From: Hawksworthiomyces lignivorus
Taxonomy: Eukaryota > Ascomycota > Sordariomycetes > Ophiostomatales > Ophiostomataceae
Direction of reading: 5' to 3'
Assembly (NCBI GenBank): GCA_002917075.1
Contig: NTMA01000161.1
Coordinates: 1 to 34,862 of the forward strand
Length of the DNA stretch: 34,862 nt
Position 1 is the first letter of the stretch, and every line of letters begins with the position of its first letter. The notes beneath the pieces are model-generated. The model ran no database searches and had not been told where the DNA came from. It worked only from the letters and a program-made list of their open reading frames with translations. A program made the position numbers and the translations under genes. Below are positions 22,701 to 34,834 of this stretch, one piece after another.

Positions 22701-23613
22701 CAAACCGGTGGGTAGGGGAATTATATGAGAGATGCATCATCGTAATTGCCATATATTGGACAACCTAAAGTGCATTATACCCATATATGCCACGGTAGGT
22801 GATGTACGTATAAATATATTGCTATTGGGCTCTCTATATTACACACACCTGCGCACTCCTTCAGACATATATGAATATGAACATCTTTCCTTGCTTTGCC
22901 TATTAGAGGGAATGAGAGATGGGACGGCACGAACGGGGTTTCCTGTTTTGATTTATATTGCTATTCATATCGCAGTTTGCTTGCTCGGCGAGACATGTAT
23001 CTTGCAGAGCGCGCAATGTACACGTATATGATGCGCTCTCGCTGCGTTCGAGACATAAGCAGCTTCCATGTTGCTTATTTGGGTCATTCTCACATGCTGC
23101 TATTATTATCATTATAGCTTATAGCGTCTCTTTCACGCTGTCCCCTTTTCCCTATTTTGTCTTCTATTCCAGCGTCTCACTGCCTCTTCAGCACGCTCCG
23201 TGTTCTCCAGATAATGTCCCTGCAATAATAGTATATGAAAGTACCCATGTATCTCTTTAATTTTCCGCCGGTGGACGACGTGCCGCGCATGCAAATGAAC
23301 CTCGTGCAGGGGGGGAGGAAATTCTCGCCCTCGGGTACTATATTAGAGGAAAAGGGGAACCCAGGCGGTGCCGAGAAAGTGCCCCATGCTGGCTAGACCA
23401 GGCCTCGTCATATTATGTAAACCCAGCTATTGAGTCTGCGTGTTGGTTGCTGGTGCACGCAACACAAGCAATTTCTAAAATTGTTCTTACGGGGCATTTT
23501 GCCGCACGTCCATCACAATGCACAGCTAAGCGAATTCGTGCTCGTTATTACTCACAGAACCAGAGAAACAAGGGAGGCCAACGGGCAACCAAAAGGCAGG
23601 ATACGAAGACACG

Positions 23614-23647
<34 letters not shown>

Positions 23648-26600
23648 AGAGACAGGGGCAGCAATAGGAAAAATCAGCGAGAGAGCGAACACCACACTGC
23701 GTCGACGCTGCAGAGTGAATACACTTTGAAAAAATCAGGATCGAAGATTACGCAGAGTCGGGGCAGCGGAGCGACAGAAGTCAGAAAGGCATAAGAAAAC
23801 GAAACGGCATTTCGAGCGCTTCATGGGGCGTCGCTAGCGTGCAGCGACCAGAGGACAGCCGAGAGAATTAAGGGAGGAAGCATGCATACAACACTGCTCC
23901 GCGGATGGAGCTGCTGAATCTGTGCGCACTGGAAAAGTTCACCCTAAAAAAAAACCTGGGGCTGGGTTGTGTGTGAACGCAAACGCATGCGCATGGGCAA
24001 TTGGCACGGAGAATGTAGGCCTGCGGAAAGACGACGGAGAACCGACCAGAGCCAGGCCAACCCAATCTTGCCCCGATCAACGAATGGGTCTCCTCTTTCT
24101 CGCTCCAATCGCACATCGCGTGCATGTGGAATATGCAGCAGGTGCAGGCGTCCTTTTCCCTGTGCTCTTTTCCCCTTTGGTCGAGCGTGTGACCTGAAGA
24201 TAATAATACATCAGGAGGCGTCGGCGCCAAAAGCGCCTTAAAATTATCCTCGTGGGAGAGGGAGAGTCGGAGGAGGATAGCGAAAAACGGGTTTCCCTTT
24301 TTCAATCAGCCAGCCTTGCGTTTTCCTTTCCCTCTCTTCCGCTCCAGGTTTGGTTGGTCACGCCGGCAGGAAGCAAGTCTTGTCCTAGAAAATTGCATCT
24401 TTTCCTCGTGCCTTATTTCAATAATGCATCGCCATGCGCATGCATTCCATCCGTGTGTGGTGTATTGCTGTTTGTGCATATCGCATTTGTGCAATTTTTT
24501 CATAAGAGAGCAAGTATCGCAGGTCACAAAAACCAGGTATCGCTGCTCTGAATACTTTCGTAACAAGCATGACCCAATGCGGTCTGCATCGAGCCGGTAT
24601 GCTTACTATCGTTCCAGAATGTCCACAGTGAATATTCCTCCAAAGCATGTACTGTACGCTAGCAGTACCGCGCTGGATCATCCCTCCCTCCCCCCCAGTC
24701 GCTGTCTCTCTTCCCTGAGATCACACCATTCCGTCGCAACGGAGCCATTAGCGTTGACGGATTACGGAGTAGCCGTATGCTTCCTGCGGGAGTAGCGTTC
24801 TTTTTCTGCCCTTTTTTTCTGCCTGCCATACATTAGCCTGGTACCCATCGTTTCTCCTGGTCCTCTCCCCTGGCCCTGCCTCCCCCCTCCCCAATTCCAC
24901 GGCCCACACAGCCAAAATGACACAGGCAGACGTTCCCTTCTTTCTTCCCTCCTCCCCCCCCTGCTAAAACACAGCCGGCGGCCAGATGCGCTGGCCACGC
25001 CTCTCGCGAATCAAAGTGCCAACGTCCAAGCCCAAGGGCATGGAGGGAAACATTTCGCCACGAGCCAATGGCAGCCCGTAGGAGACCCATCACACGCATG
25101 CCCAAAGTCGACGACGTGCATGACAAAAATGTGAACAGCGAAAAAGAAGAGAAGAAGGAAAAAACAAAGTCACATCCGCGTCCATCCCAATCAATCAAGC
25201 ACCCGCGAACCCGTCCGCATACGTATTTTCCCGTCAGAAGCCAAAATGGTAAACTAGCATGGAGGGTGGCTGCGTGATAAGCCACTTGAGATGCCTGCTT
25301 ACAGCACAGCAAAATAAGCTGCGAATGCATCTTTGCATCTCTTCTTTTTAGATGTGCGTTTATTTTCACCTGATGTGCCTGCAAAAAGCCTCGTCTGCAA
25401 TTGAAACAGAATGGAATAAGCAGGGAGGGAGCGGCACTGTGTGCGCAATTTCATCTTGTTTCAAAATGGGGCATCCTTTTTGCCATGTTTGCTGTGTGTG
25501 GTTTTACCGCATCTGAGGACCGCCAGGACCCGACACATGCAAGATATGGCAAGGAACAATACTAGTAAAAAAATGAATTGCATCTGACATGCAGAAAGTT
25601 GGTCCTCTGTTTGTTGGGGCTGAGCAGAAGAGAGAGGGGGGGGTCTTGCTAGGAAGCCCCAGCAATAGCCGTAGCAGCAGTAGCAGCAGCAGGAAAGATG
25701 GAAAATTGACGGTTTTCGGCCTAGTAGCCTGCTTGGTATTTACGCCTCACGAGCTTTACGAACACCTAAAGGCCTTCCTCGGTGACATGTCGCAAAAGGA
25801 AAAAACCATCAACTCGACAAGACTCCAGGCAGCCCCAGACATCGATTGCATGTGCACAAAGATCGGTATCATGTCAATAGCTCTTCTTATCCGAAAATCA
25901 TGTAGTTTGCTAAACATAGCTGAGCACCGTGAAGTATGAAAGATCATTAAAGTAAGGTTGCTGGTAATCAAGATGAGAGCAGAAAATAGAAGCTTCATCG
26001 GAGGTTCTTCTCACTTTATCGGTCCTTCCAGCATGGAGTGCACACTTATCGGCCAAAATGCTCAGCAGCCCAAATAAGACTTCCCGTGCGGTGTGCGAGC
26101 CACATGCACATATACACACGCATACACCATTACGGCAAAGTCCATCCATGGCCATTCCGTGGATACGTCATGTCTGGGACACAGGTTTTAACCAAAGGCT
26201 GGGTAGTGAGCAAGGGAAGGGAGACGGGGGCTCAGCAGTTCGCCGGCTATGAGGTGATTCCCAGACAGATCATTGACCCTGGGAGAATTCACGTAAGAGG
26301 TAAAAGGAGAGAGGATGAAAAAAGAATAGAGGGAAAGGGGGCCAAAAGAAAAGAGCAGGTCAGAAACAGAAAACACAACCAAGCATGAAAACGATCCCGA
26401 CCCTGCGACAATATGTCGATCATAGGAGACAAAATAAATCGATAAGAAGAAGCTTAGAGGAGAGTACGGGCGGGAAAAGACAAGGGGGAGAGGGATACAA
26501 GAGCCCCAAACCCGTGCAGACAACGTCCGAGAGCGGTTACCGCAAAGAACGTAGATTTGGCCCTTTTCCTGATGGGGATTTTATTTCTTTATTCTATTGA
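22701..26600. other. Gene-poor region, part 3
   Basis: No supported gene. Part is A/T-rich (22.7-23.3 kb). An A29 tract lies at 23616-23644, TACGGAGTA at 24763-24771, and an AGC/AGT microrepeat near 25665-25690. The longest open frame in the whole desert is here (183 aa, minus strand 24833-25384); it has no recognisable domain. An ATG-initiated 116-aa frame at 25589-25939 (MQKVGPLFVGAEQK) is likewise unrecognised. Confidence 0.55.
23616..23644. repeat. A29 homopolymer
   Basis: Twenty-nine consecutive A followed by GAGAGAGA. No retroelement-like sequence or target-site duplication was visible beside it, so I do not call it a retroposon tail. Confidence 0.85.
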
Positions 26601-26951
26601 TCGCCGCGATCCCTTTCTCTCGTCGTCCTGATCCTCGCCATGCTCTTCCTGATCGTCGTTTTCATTCTCGACGTTTCTCTGCCTCTCCAGTTCGCCTCTG
26701 CGGCTGGATCAACATCCGTTCCCCGTTCGATTTCCACCCAAACTCTGCCTTTCGTCACTGTACCGCGGAAAGCTGAACAGAGGTACAGGGAGTGAATCAG
26801 AGGACAGAAACACAGCAAAAAAAAGAAAAGAAGGATGTGCATGTTGTAGATCGAATCGTCCGGACACGCAGCTCAAACCGTAGGGAAAAGGGGCGATGTG
26901 GGGAAATATTGATGAGCAATGACCTCGTAGAAGGTGAAGCCTGCGCGATGC

Positions 26952-27003
26952 CAGGAGCGCCACGGTCAGTGGAAATGGCGCCCTCTTACCAGGGCGCCTC
27001 CTG
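26952..27003 (+). other. Hairpin cluster resembling a three-way junction
   Basis: Outer arms CAGGAG (26952-26957) and CTCCTG (26998-27003) enclose two hairpins: CCAC-GGTCA-GTGG (26960-26972) and GGCGCCC-TCTTACCA-GGGCGCC (26977-26998). One base (26998) is shared between stems. No known RNA family was recognised. Confidence 0.4.
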
Positions 27004-28512
27004 CTTTCTTTTTGCTTGTAGATCATCGCACATGGAAGCCGAGGCTCGCCCTCAGTCGTGATAGACGCAAGATGAATGCATTGCTCGCAGAGACAAGCGA
27101 GACAGCGAAGCAGCGACAAGTATTAAAAAAAAGGTGAGACATCGAGCTGGAAGATACTCTACGTCGGCGAACATCATGTGCGGAGACAAGGCTGCAAGGG
27201 AGAAACGAGGGTGGGATGGAACAGAAGAAACTGAGGGTGTCCAACGTTCTTTTCTCTCAGCGCCAAGTCGCCACACTCTGTACTTTTATCTTTCCTAGAT
27301 TGACCTGAACTGACACACATTGATGAGCATCCCACCTCTTCTCTCAAAGAAGAGGCTCCCGGTGCCGAGAGGTAGCTTTCCCGTAGGAAAAGGTAGTCCT
27401 AAAAGGGCGGTGCCGGGTAGGGCGACCGGTAAACTCGTGTTTGATTTGTCTCATTCCAAAGTGTCTCACCTTTTTTTTTCTTCTTCTTCTTCTTCTCTCT
27501 CGCCCTACCTCTGCATGTTGTTATCTTCGCCTTGCATGTAGGTGAGCCGCCAGGTGCTTCAACCCGCTCACACTCTTTACAACAAAAAGAGGCTGTGTTT
27601 TATTTCGGAGGCGCACAAAGCTCCAAACCAGAAAAAGAAAATAAAAGAATCTGCCCAACCTTGTTCCTTCTTCCTTTTTCGTCACCGAGATACCGAAGAA
27701 CGTTTTGCTGCTCTTCCGAGAACGGCGTTCAGCGAGAGCCGGCGTCAGGAAACGAGGCAAGCGGGCCATTTGACTTGGTCGATAAGATGTAGTTCTGTCT
27801 TAATAACCAAGTGCTTTTCGTAGATGCCAAGAGGAAGACAGATGGCTCTTTTCTAAATGATATGCATGCGCGGTGAGCTGCTGAGTGTTACAGAGCCTAC
27901 TAATAGACGTCGTTTCTTCTTCAAACTGACCGCAAAGCCTCCGGTGCTCCTCCGGGCATCTTTTCTTTTTCCCGGCAAGGCATGCTGTCCGGGCCTTGTG
28001 TGCGTCTCGTATTCCGCAACGTAGAAGAGGCATGCGATATCGATGCTGGCCATGCTTTTCCTTTTCGGGAGAGCGAAGAGTGCCTGTCCAGAGCTGGGTT
28101 CACCTCTGTCCCCCTTTTCTTGTTTTTTCTCTTCCGTCGTCTGTTGACTACAGGCTCTCAAGATACGCTCTAGATTCAACGAGCTTCTTTTGGAAAACAT
28201 GACGAGCTGAGACCAAACTGCATGTCATCCTTCCGTATCCTACGCCTGCCGCCATAGGCGACACGCCCTGTTGCGCGTAATAGCCTCCCTGCGCATAATC
28301 TAAGACAGAGACAAGGGACAAGCCTGGTAGTTGCCGAGCACCGAGATTTCAGGGACCATGCAAAGAATAGAAGATGAGAATACAAGGAGTTGGCTCCAAT
28401 ATTATTTTTCTTTGTTTATTTTGGCTTGTTTTTAACATTGCTTGTTGCCGGAGTGGGAGAGATGGAGATGTTGCGTCATGGAATTGTTGCAGGAACTATC
28501 GTAGGAACTGGT

Positions 28513-28557
28513 AGGAAGCCACGTCGCAGGAAGCCGTGTCGCAGGAAGTCACCGAGA
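28513..28557. repeat. Short 15-bp imperfect tandem repeat
   Basis: About three copies of a unit close to AGGAAGCCACGTCGC (28513-28527, 28528-28542, 28543 onward, the last one degenerate). Confidence 0.6.
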
Positions 28558-29424
28558 AAGATTCGGGTCCGTCAAATGAGATAGGCGAGGGCTACCTTTC
28601 CAGCCGGTACTTCTTTTCGCTTAGAAAACAAGGCGACACGGGTAAGACAGCTACTATTGTGTGAGCACATTGGATGAGAAGACTAGCAGGCTTCTATCTG
28701 AACAGACAAGGTAGCACAATCATGTGAAGCGGAACCTGATAGACCTCTTCGATCAATTTCACTTATGCGCCAAAGAACGCTGATCGTAGAAAGCACCAAG
28801 ATCTCGCCGGCCATAGAGGGCCCAAGCAGTACACCGTAGACACCGGAGAGCAAATTCGAAAAAGGAATGTCATTTATGTTTGGATTGCATGGCATTACAA
28901 TTTACCTGTGAGATGGCTGGAGAGATGAGGAACCCAACAGCTGCAGACCAGAAAACCCAGAGACACAACAACGAAATAAAGCAATCCCAGCCCAACTCCG
29001 AACAAAACAAAGGCGTTCTTCGTCTCCTATCGAACATCACAATTAGATGAAATCCCGAGCCAAGGAAGAGAAAGGCATATCAGTACCACTTGACCATCAT
29101 ACAGAGAATGTTGAACACGCTCGCGGAACAAAAAAAAAATAGATCGCAAACCCCAAAAATATAAGGCATCACTCGGGACACTCCTTCATCGCTGCCTCTC
29201 CTTTCGAAAGGCACCTCAGCAGGACTGGCCCTTGATCCTTCTAATATATATATGATACGTATAACAAGCCAGATATATGGGAGAAGAACACAGATTACAA
29301 AATGCGTAAGACAACAAGAAGAAGAACAATGGCAAAATTAACGTTTGCCGTCCCCAACCCCCATGCCGCCAAAAATGCTGCGTCTAGCACCTTGCCAGAT
29401 TATGCTGCGGCCATGGATGCTGGC

Positions 29425-30728
29425 CTATGCGCTCGACTTCTCGCTTGAGTCATGGTCCGGCACGTAGCTAGTCTCCCCCAGCAGGCCGCCGGCAGACGAG
29501 GACGACGCCTGGGTAGTCGTCATGGTCGCCTGCGTGGCGGCCTTGGGCTGCGTCTGCACCGTAGGGCCCGTCGCAGCGGCAGGCAGAGTCTGGTCGGACG
29601 ACGAGGGTTGCGCAGCCGCACTTGCTCCGGCAGCAGCTCCTGGCGCCGAAGGTGCGGCCATTCCCCGCGACGCTGCGCTCGCTGCAGCAGCCGCGTGCAG
29701 TCGCTGGTCGAGGGCCTTGAGCGCCAGCGCTCGCCGCCGCTCGGCCTCGGCCCGTGTGCTGCCAGGTACGCTGCGGCCGTGATGATGATGCATGTAGCCA
29801 CCTTCGCCAGCGGCAGCGGCCGCCCGTGCGGAGATGTCAGCAGCCGAGAAGGGGGTGCACAGACGCAGGGTGACGAGGATGCCGAAGACGGCGTTGGAGA
29901 TGGCGGCCACCAGCGGCTTGAGTGGGCCCGGGAAGAACTCGGCCAGGGCGAACGTCTCGCTGGCGTCGCCGCGCAGAGCCGGGCCCTGCGCGGTGTCCAA
30001 GTCGGGGAAGACGGACTTGTAGAAGCGGAGGTATGTCCAGCTGGACAGGAAGCCGAAGACGGCCAGCAGCGTAGATGCGACGGTCAGCAGTGGCGTCAGC
30101 GACAGGGCGAATACGGTCACCAGGTACAGCAGAGGGAACCGCGGCACACGCAGAGACAGAATGCCACGGAAGAGCGTGACGGTGTGGGCGGGAACAAGCT
30201 GGCTAAAGGCCACGAGGAAGGAGATCTGCAACGGGATGGTGCCGGCGATGGAAGTGAGCCTGTTTTGCGGGAGAGGGAGAAAACAAACATGTCAGCAGGT
30301 CCTCATGTATCATTTAAAGAATTTCTGTGCTGGTAGTGATGATTGACTTACGTCCAGTTCTCATCTTGAGTGAGCGAGAAGGCAAAGATCAGAAGGGCAA
30401 AGGTGAGGAGGTTAGGGACGAGACTGGCAACGAGCAGGAACTTTGCAAACTCGCGCGACGACCAAGCTCGCTCCAGGTAGCGGCCGCCCTGGTATAGGGT
30501 GGCGCATGCAATTCCGAGCGTGAAGATGTTGCTCTCAACGAGTGTCGTGGTCAAGAAGGTCCATGGATAGATGATGGAGAGCTGCGGGATGAGGTTGAGG
30601 TAGGGAATGACGATGCGCGATTGGGCAGTCCACTGGCGGTAGCGAATGGCAGCGCTGAGGAAGGACTGGAAGACAAGCACGATAAGAACAAACCGCGTCA
30701 CCGGCGGGAGATTGAGCCGGGGCGGCAT
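29425..30728 (-). CDS. TMEM115-like (DUF1751) multi-spanning Golgi membrane protein
   Basis: Family of rhomboid-fold-related integral membrane proteins. Human TMEM115 sits in the Golgi and affects retrograde transport, so that role here is inferred. Exon 1 is 30728-30352, the intron is 30351-30260 (92 nt, GTAAGT...ACAG), and exon 2 is 30259-29425, giving 403 aa. The start MPPRLNLPPVTRFVLIVLVF has a hydrophobic first helix. Next are the family segment YPWTFLTTTLVES, the helix FLLVASLVPNLLTFALLIFA, and two exon-2 helices at about 166-200 ending in SSWTYLRFY (198-206). GDASETFALAEFFPGPLKPL follows, also typical of the family. I see no catalytic Ser/His rhomboid dyad. From about residue 285 the tail is Ala/Ser/Thr/Pro-rich and disordered. 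Gene order on either side is gene-poor. Confidence 0.9.
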
Positions 30729-31092
30729 GGCGGAGAAGGACGGAGAAGAAGAGAGCGTGTCTCGCAAAAGAAGGACAGATGAAAGGGGGTAAAAAAATTC
30801 GGGAGGAGCCGAGTCGCCCGAAAGGAGAGGATGAATGAACGCAGGCAATGAAACCGCAGCCCCTTCAGATCGTCTTTTGCGTAGTACCCTTTGATAGCAG
30901 AAGCTTTCCGAGGGAAGCGCAGATATATTGATGGGACACGCGACGATATGCCGAGAGAGAGTTGTCGAGATATACGGGCTCCAAATGAAGAGAAGACGTC
31001 AATGCTAACAAAAATAAGCGTTAAAAGGTATGAGGTGGCTTTCTCTATTGCTGGGTTTGATGATAAAGCGGGTCACGGGAAATCCGTGATGG

Positions 31093-31122
31093 TGTGCCTT
31101 AGGCCTTAGGCAGCAAGGCACA
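31093..31122 (+). other. 8-bp perfect inverted repeat
   Basis: TGTGCCTT (31093-31100) and AAGGCACA (31115-31122) flank a 14-nt loop that itself contains the palindrome AAGGCCTT overlapping the arm. It lies about 365 bp upstream of the TMEM115-like start codon. Confidence 0.5.
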
Positions 31123-34100
31123 AGCCGCACTTGCAGTTGCTTGACGCGACTGGTGCTCCAGACTAGGAAGGGACGAGGGGGTCTGCAAAATCTGACGGGT
31201 TGTACGGAATTAAGGGTGCTACTTACGATTCGCAAGCAAATACGCTTGGGACAGAGGTACCCTTATTTGCTGCTGTGTTTTGGGAAGGAACTGCCAGTAG
31301 CGTAAGCCTATGTTCCTGCAGTGCGTAGCCTGGCTTCAAGACGCACGGACCATGTCGGGGACTCGTTTTGGGCAGGCGTCTTGTGTTTGGCGGTTTAGTG
31401 TTTTTCTGGTGGTCCAGAATTGCGTACTCACACTGCAGAGGTACATAGCGGCAGCCGCAGAGATAGGCTATACCACGCAGAGAGAGATGCACACACGCGC
31501 GCACACACGCACACAATCACCACCCACACACAAACATGCTTCTGGTTCTAGAGAGAGCACAAAAACCGAAGACGGCGACTTCAATCGTCAAGATAAGACC
31601 GCCGGATAGGCAAGGAATTGCATCCGGTGTTACTGGTCAGCAGATGCCTTGCATCTGCAACCGTTTAACCCTCTTCTGCGGGCTTCCTTGCCCAGTTGGC
31701 CCTTTGGGCGCCAATCAAGGTCTTTTCAGCAAAGCGTGGTAGGGGCATGTTTGGAGTCTATCGAAAGAGAAAGATTGCGGCTTTCTGGCTATTCTCTTTG
31801 AGAAGACGACTGATAATTATAAACGGAGCTAGGTCGTTTTGAAATGTGTGCTTCGGTCAGTCGTTGGAGCTGTTGAAAATCTTCACCTTCATTTTTTGCC
31901 CTCTTACGCTCTGCTGCGTATTATTACACCTTCTATTTGTCTTGCGTGCGGGTCAGTAATAAGGCCGTTTTCGTCCCTCGGCACGGGTATCCCAGGAGGC
32001 CGTCTCTGCACCAAAACCTTAGCACTAGCGGACACCACTTTGGGGGAAGGGTGAAGAATGAAGCATGTCTCGTCCTATCCTTGCCCGCCCACTCCAATCC
32101 GTCCAACGCCAGCTAAATGGCCTGGCTAAGCTTAGGTGGCACGGTGTACCTTGACTTACGCTTGTAAAGCGAAGAATACTACCGAGCAACAGAGCCAACC
32201 ACAAACGCCGGCGCTGTCCCACTTTTGATCTCGCCTGCCTGGCTTTATTTTAATTCCCTTTATTTTTATTTCTATTTTATTTTTATTTTATTTTATTAAT
32301 ATCTCGAGGCCAACACATCAAATCAAGATGCTTGTTTGCTGACTACTGCTGCCACAGGCTCTTATGCATCCGCCCACACTTCGCAGCATGCGCGGAAAAC
32401 CGAACAGCACTCCCCGTTTTCTTATTCCCTCCCTTCTCTGCTCCGAGTTTGTCGTCATTTGCTTTTACCGAAATGGGACCAGCCGTGAAAATCAAGACGC
32501 ACTCCCTGGCCATCTGCTCTGGTCACCTGTTTTGTCACTTTTCCTTGGTTGGATGGAGCCTTTTCTGTCCTGCTTTTTCTGAATTGTCGGTGAGATGTGC
32601 ATATCTGCTTTCCTTCGTGTTCTCGTCGATCTGATCTTGTGCCTTCTTGGCTCTCGACTTTGGCTCTGTCGCTCCTCTTCTCCTTTTTCTTCCCGAACAC
32701 GCCAGGTGCGGGTAAAGATGTGCGCACAAACAATATGTCAGATGTGGACGGAGTACATACAATCGGATACGATGCGCGTGCGCCAGAGAGGACAAAAAAC
32801 TGGTATGGGGTTGGTTATATAATAATGCAGTATCCGTCCATAAGATAAGTTGCGTTACTGGGTCCTCTATACTCCGCGTATATTGCAAAACAAAGGGCAG
32901 GGTTCACGTACAAAGTACATTCACTATGTATGTATTTACGGGGCTACTTTCGTGCTTGCCTATACGCACACTTAAAATGTGGCCCAGCCACCCCTGAAAC
33001 ATAGTCGTAGGTGCATCGGGCTGTTTCCCTGCTCTCTAATTCCTATTTTATTTTTCGTTCTTCCCCAATTTTTCTGTATTTAAAATATTTAAATTGTGAG
33101 GCATGTCAGAACACTGCCATCCAATCACTGTCTGCCGCTCCCCTCAGATCCTTTAAAAAGAAAAAGAAGGAGAAAAGGAAAACTTAACAGAAGGGAAAAG
33201 GAATAATGCCCCGGGCTGCCACACACACTTCTCTTCAAAGACAGGCACCCTCCATCATCATTCCCACCACCACCTTACCGGAAATGTGAAGAGAATCGGC
33301 GCCAGATACGTGTGTATGTACAGAATAGGACGCACTTTGCACACAGGCGCTCGTGGTCCGCAATCTGCCCGAAACGAGATGCACTTACATACGCTGAGGC
33401 CGTAGATAACATGTTTTTCGCAATTGCCTCCCTAGCAGGCACCATGATTTATCGTAAAAAAACATCTTTTTTACCGCACCCACTCCACGCGAAGGCGAAT
33501 TACAGATACAGCTAGTCCTCGTACACCAACACATTAACCATGCATCTCCCTTTGTTCTGCCAGAGTTCCCCCCTTGTCTCTCTTTTCGGGTTCCACCCAG
33601 ACCAGACACTGAAGAGAATCCTCCAATTCCCCCCAGCTTCAGCCCTGGTACTCGTACATACTTTAAGCAGGGAGCAAAGATGGGGGAGACAAAGAGGAAA
33701 GGGCATCTTCCCCTTTTTCTCAATCTGGAGTTCGGTAAGAGGTCTTGCATGCTATTTGGTGTCGTTCGAACGCCTTTCGAGGCGCGCAGAGCAGTCGATG
33801 AGGCTGAGGTGGCCAGGCCCTCGAGGGCGAAACGGCAAGAAGAAACGGGAGACCACGGGACCTGATCCAAGGAAAAGGGAGACAAGAACAAATCTGCAAT
33901 ACAAGAAATAACGGCCAAATTTGCTGGCCCGGAAAGACGATCATTCATCGGACCCGCTTAGAGTGACGGGGCCTCACCCAGTGGGTAACGCTGTCCTCAT
34001 CTTGCGTTTCTTCGCCACCCCAAAAAGAGGAGAGAATTGAGAGGACGAAAAAGAAGGCAAACAAAGAAAGGTGAGGACAACGGGCATGGGGAAAATATAA

Positions 34101-34173
34101 CCGCAGCACGCATGAGAGCACAGCGTAGAGAGAGGATAAGAGAATATCTGCGCTTCTTTCAACCTTCTTTGTT

Positions 34174-34209
34174 CGCTGCGATCTTCTTCACATTGAAGAG
34201 ATCGCAGCG
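34174..34209 (+). other. Strong 36-nt hairpin
   Basis: The left arm CGCTGCGATCTTCTTCA (34174-34190) pairs with TGAAGAGATCGCAGCG (34194-34209) through 16 base pairs with a single bulged T and a 3-nt loop CAT. No T-run follows, so a Pol III terminator is not indicated. Confidence 0.6.
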
Positions 34210-34834
34210 CACTGAAGACTCAAAACGCGGCATCAGGGAGACACGGGGTGGGAGGGCTATTTCGTTTTCGCATCTGGATCGCCGCCAATGGGATGGTGGA
34301 TGGCATTCAAACCCTTATTTTTCGTTTCGCCCAGACGCCCACCTAAGGGCCAAGTATCTCCGCTACGTATTTCACGTACAAAGTATACTTTAGAAGCGCA
34401 TTCCCCCCTAGCTTGCTATGTCGTATGGGGTATCAATGTCTGGTGGGTGGGACGAGTACTTCCTTGGTCCGCAAAAAGACTGCACGCTATCCCGTATTGA
34501 ACCTATCAATTGCCTTCTCGAAGTTCCAGTACTTAATCGGGCTTTGCTTGTCTCCTGCTTGCAAGGTACCCCCTACAGCCTGGTAACGGGCTAGTCGACA
34601 GCCTCCCCATCCCAAGGCCTGGAGCTACCATGCCTCCGTCGTAATTGCAGAATATCCGCACGAATGCTAGCTGCTTGAAGACATGGAACTGCACACCAAA
34701 ATAAGCTGGTGCACGGCACCGCTCCCTGCTGTGTGTTTGGCCGTTCCTTTGCTTCATTGAGATATTCCCCCACCCCTTCCAGCGCCAGCACTATCTCACC
34801 ACACCCACACGCCCACACCTTCCCATCGTTCGCA

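Larger units (their letters stand above)
26601..29424. other. Gene-poor region, part 4
   Basis: No supported gene. It contains the hairpin cluster at 26952-27003, a TTC microrepeat near 27480-27495 and a 15-bp imperfect tandem repeat (28513-28557). The right end, about 28.9-29.42 kb, is probably the 3' UTR and downstream region of the TMEM115-like gene, with an AT dinucleotide run near 29244. Confidence 0.55.
30729..34834. other. Gene-poor right flank
   Basis: 4.1 kb with no supported gene. It begins with the promoter and leader of the TMEM115-like gene. Also visible are an 8-bp hairpin (31093-31122), a CA-rich block (about 31490-31535), an ATTTT-rich block (about 32250-32300), two exact 15-mers containing TACAAAGTA (32903-32917, 34371-34385) and a strong hairpin at 34174-34209. 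The longest open frame (187 aa, minus strand 33385-33948) has no recognisable domain. Part of this may be the promoter of a gene beyond the window. Confidence 0.55.

Noticed and set aside
24833..25384. 183-aa minus-strand open frame in the gene-poor region
   Set aside because: It is the longest there, but it is low-complexity, has no recognisable motif, and is within chance expectation for a 13-kb span.
25589..25939. 116-aa ATG-initiated frame (MQKVGPLFVGAEQK)
   Set aside because: Contains a serine microrepeat stretch and no signal peptide or known domain; not enough to call a gene.
29452..30336. 294-aa plus-strand open frame
   Set aside because: Antisense to the TMEM115-like gene, compositionally biased and without a domain.
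33385..33948. 187-aa minus-strand open frame
   Set aside because: No domain, mixed composition, no supporting splice structure or context.
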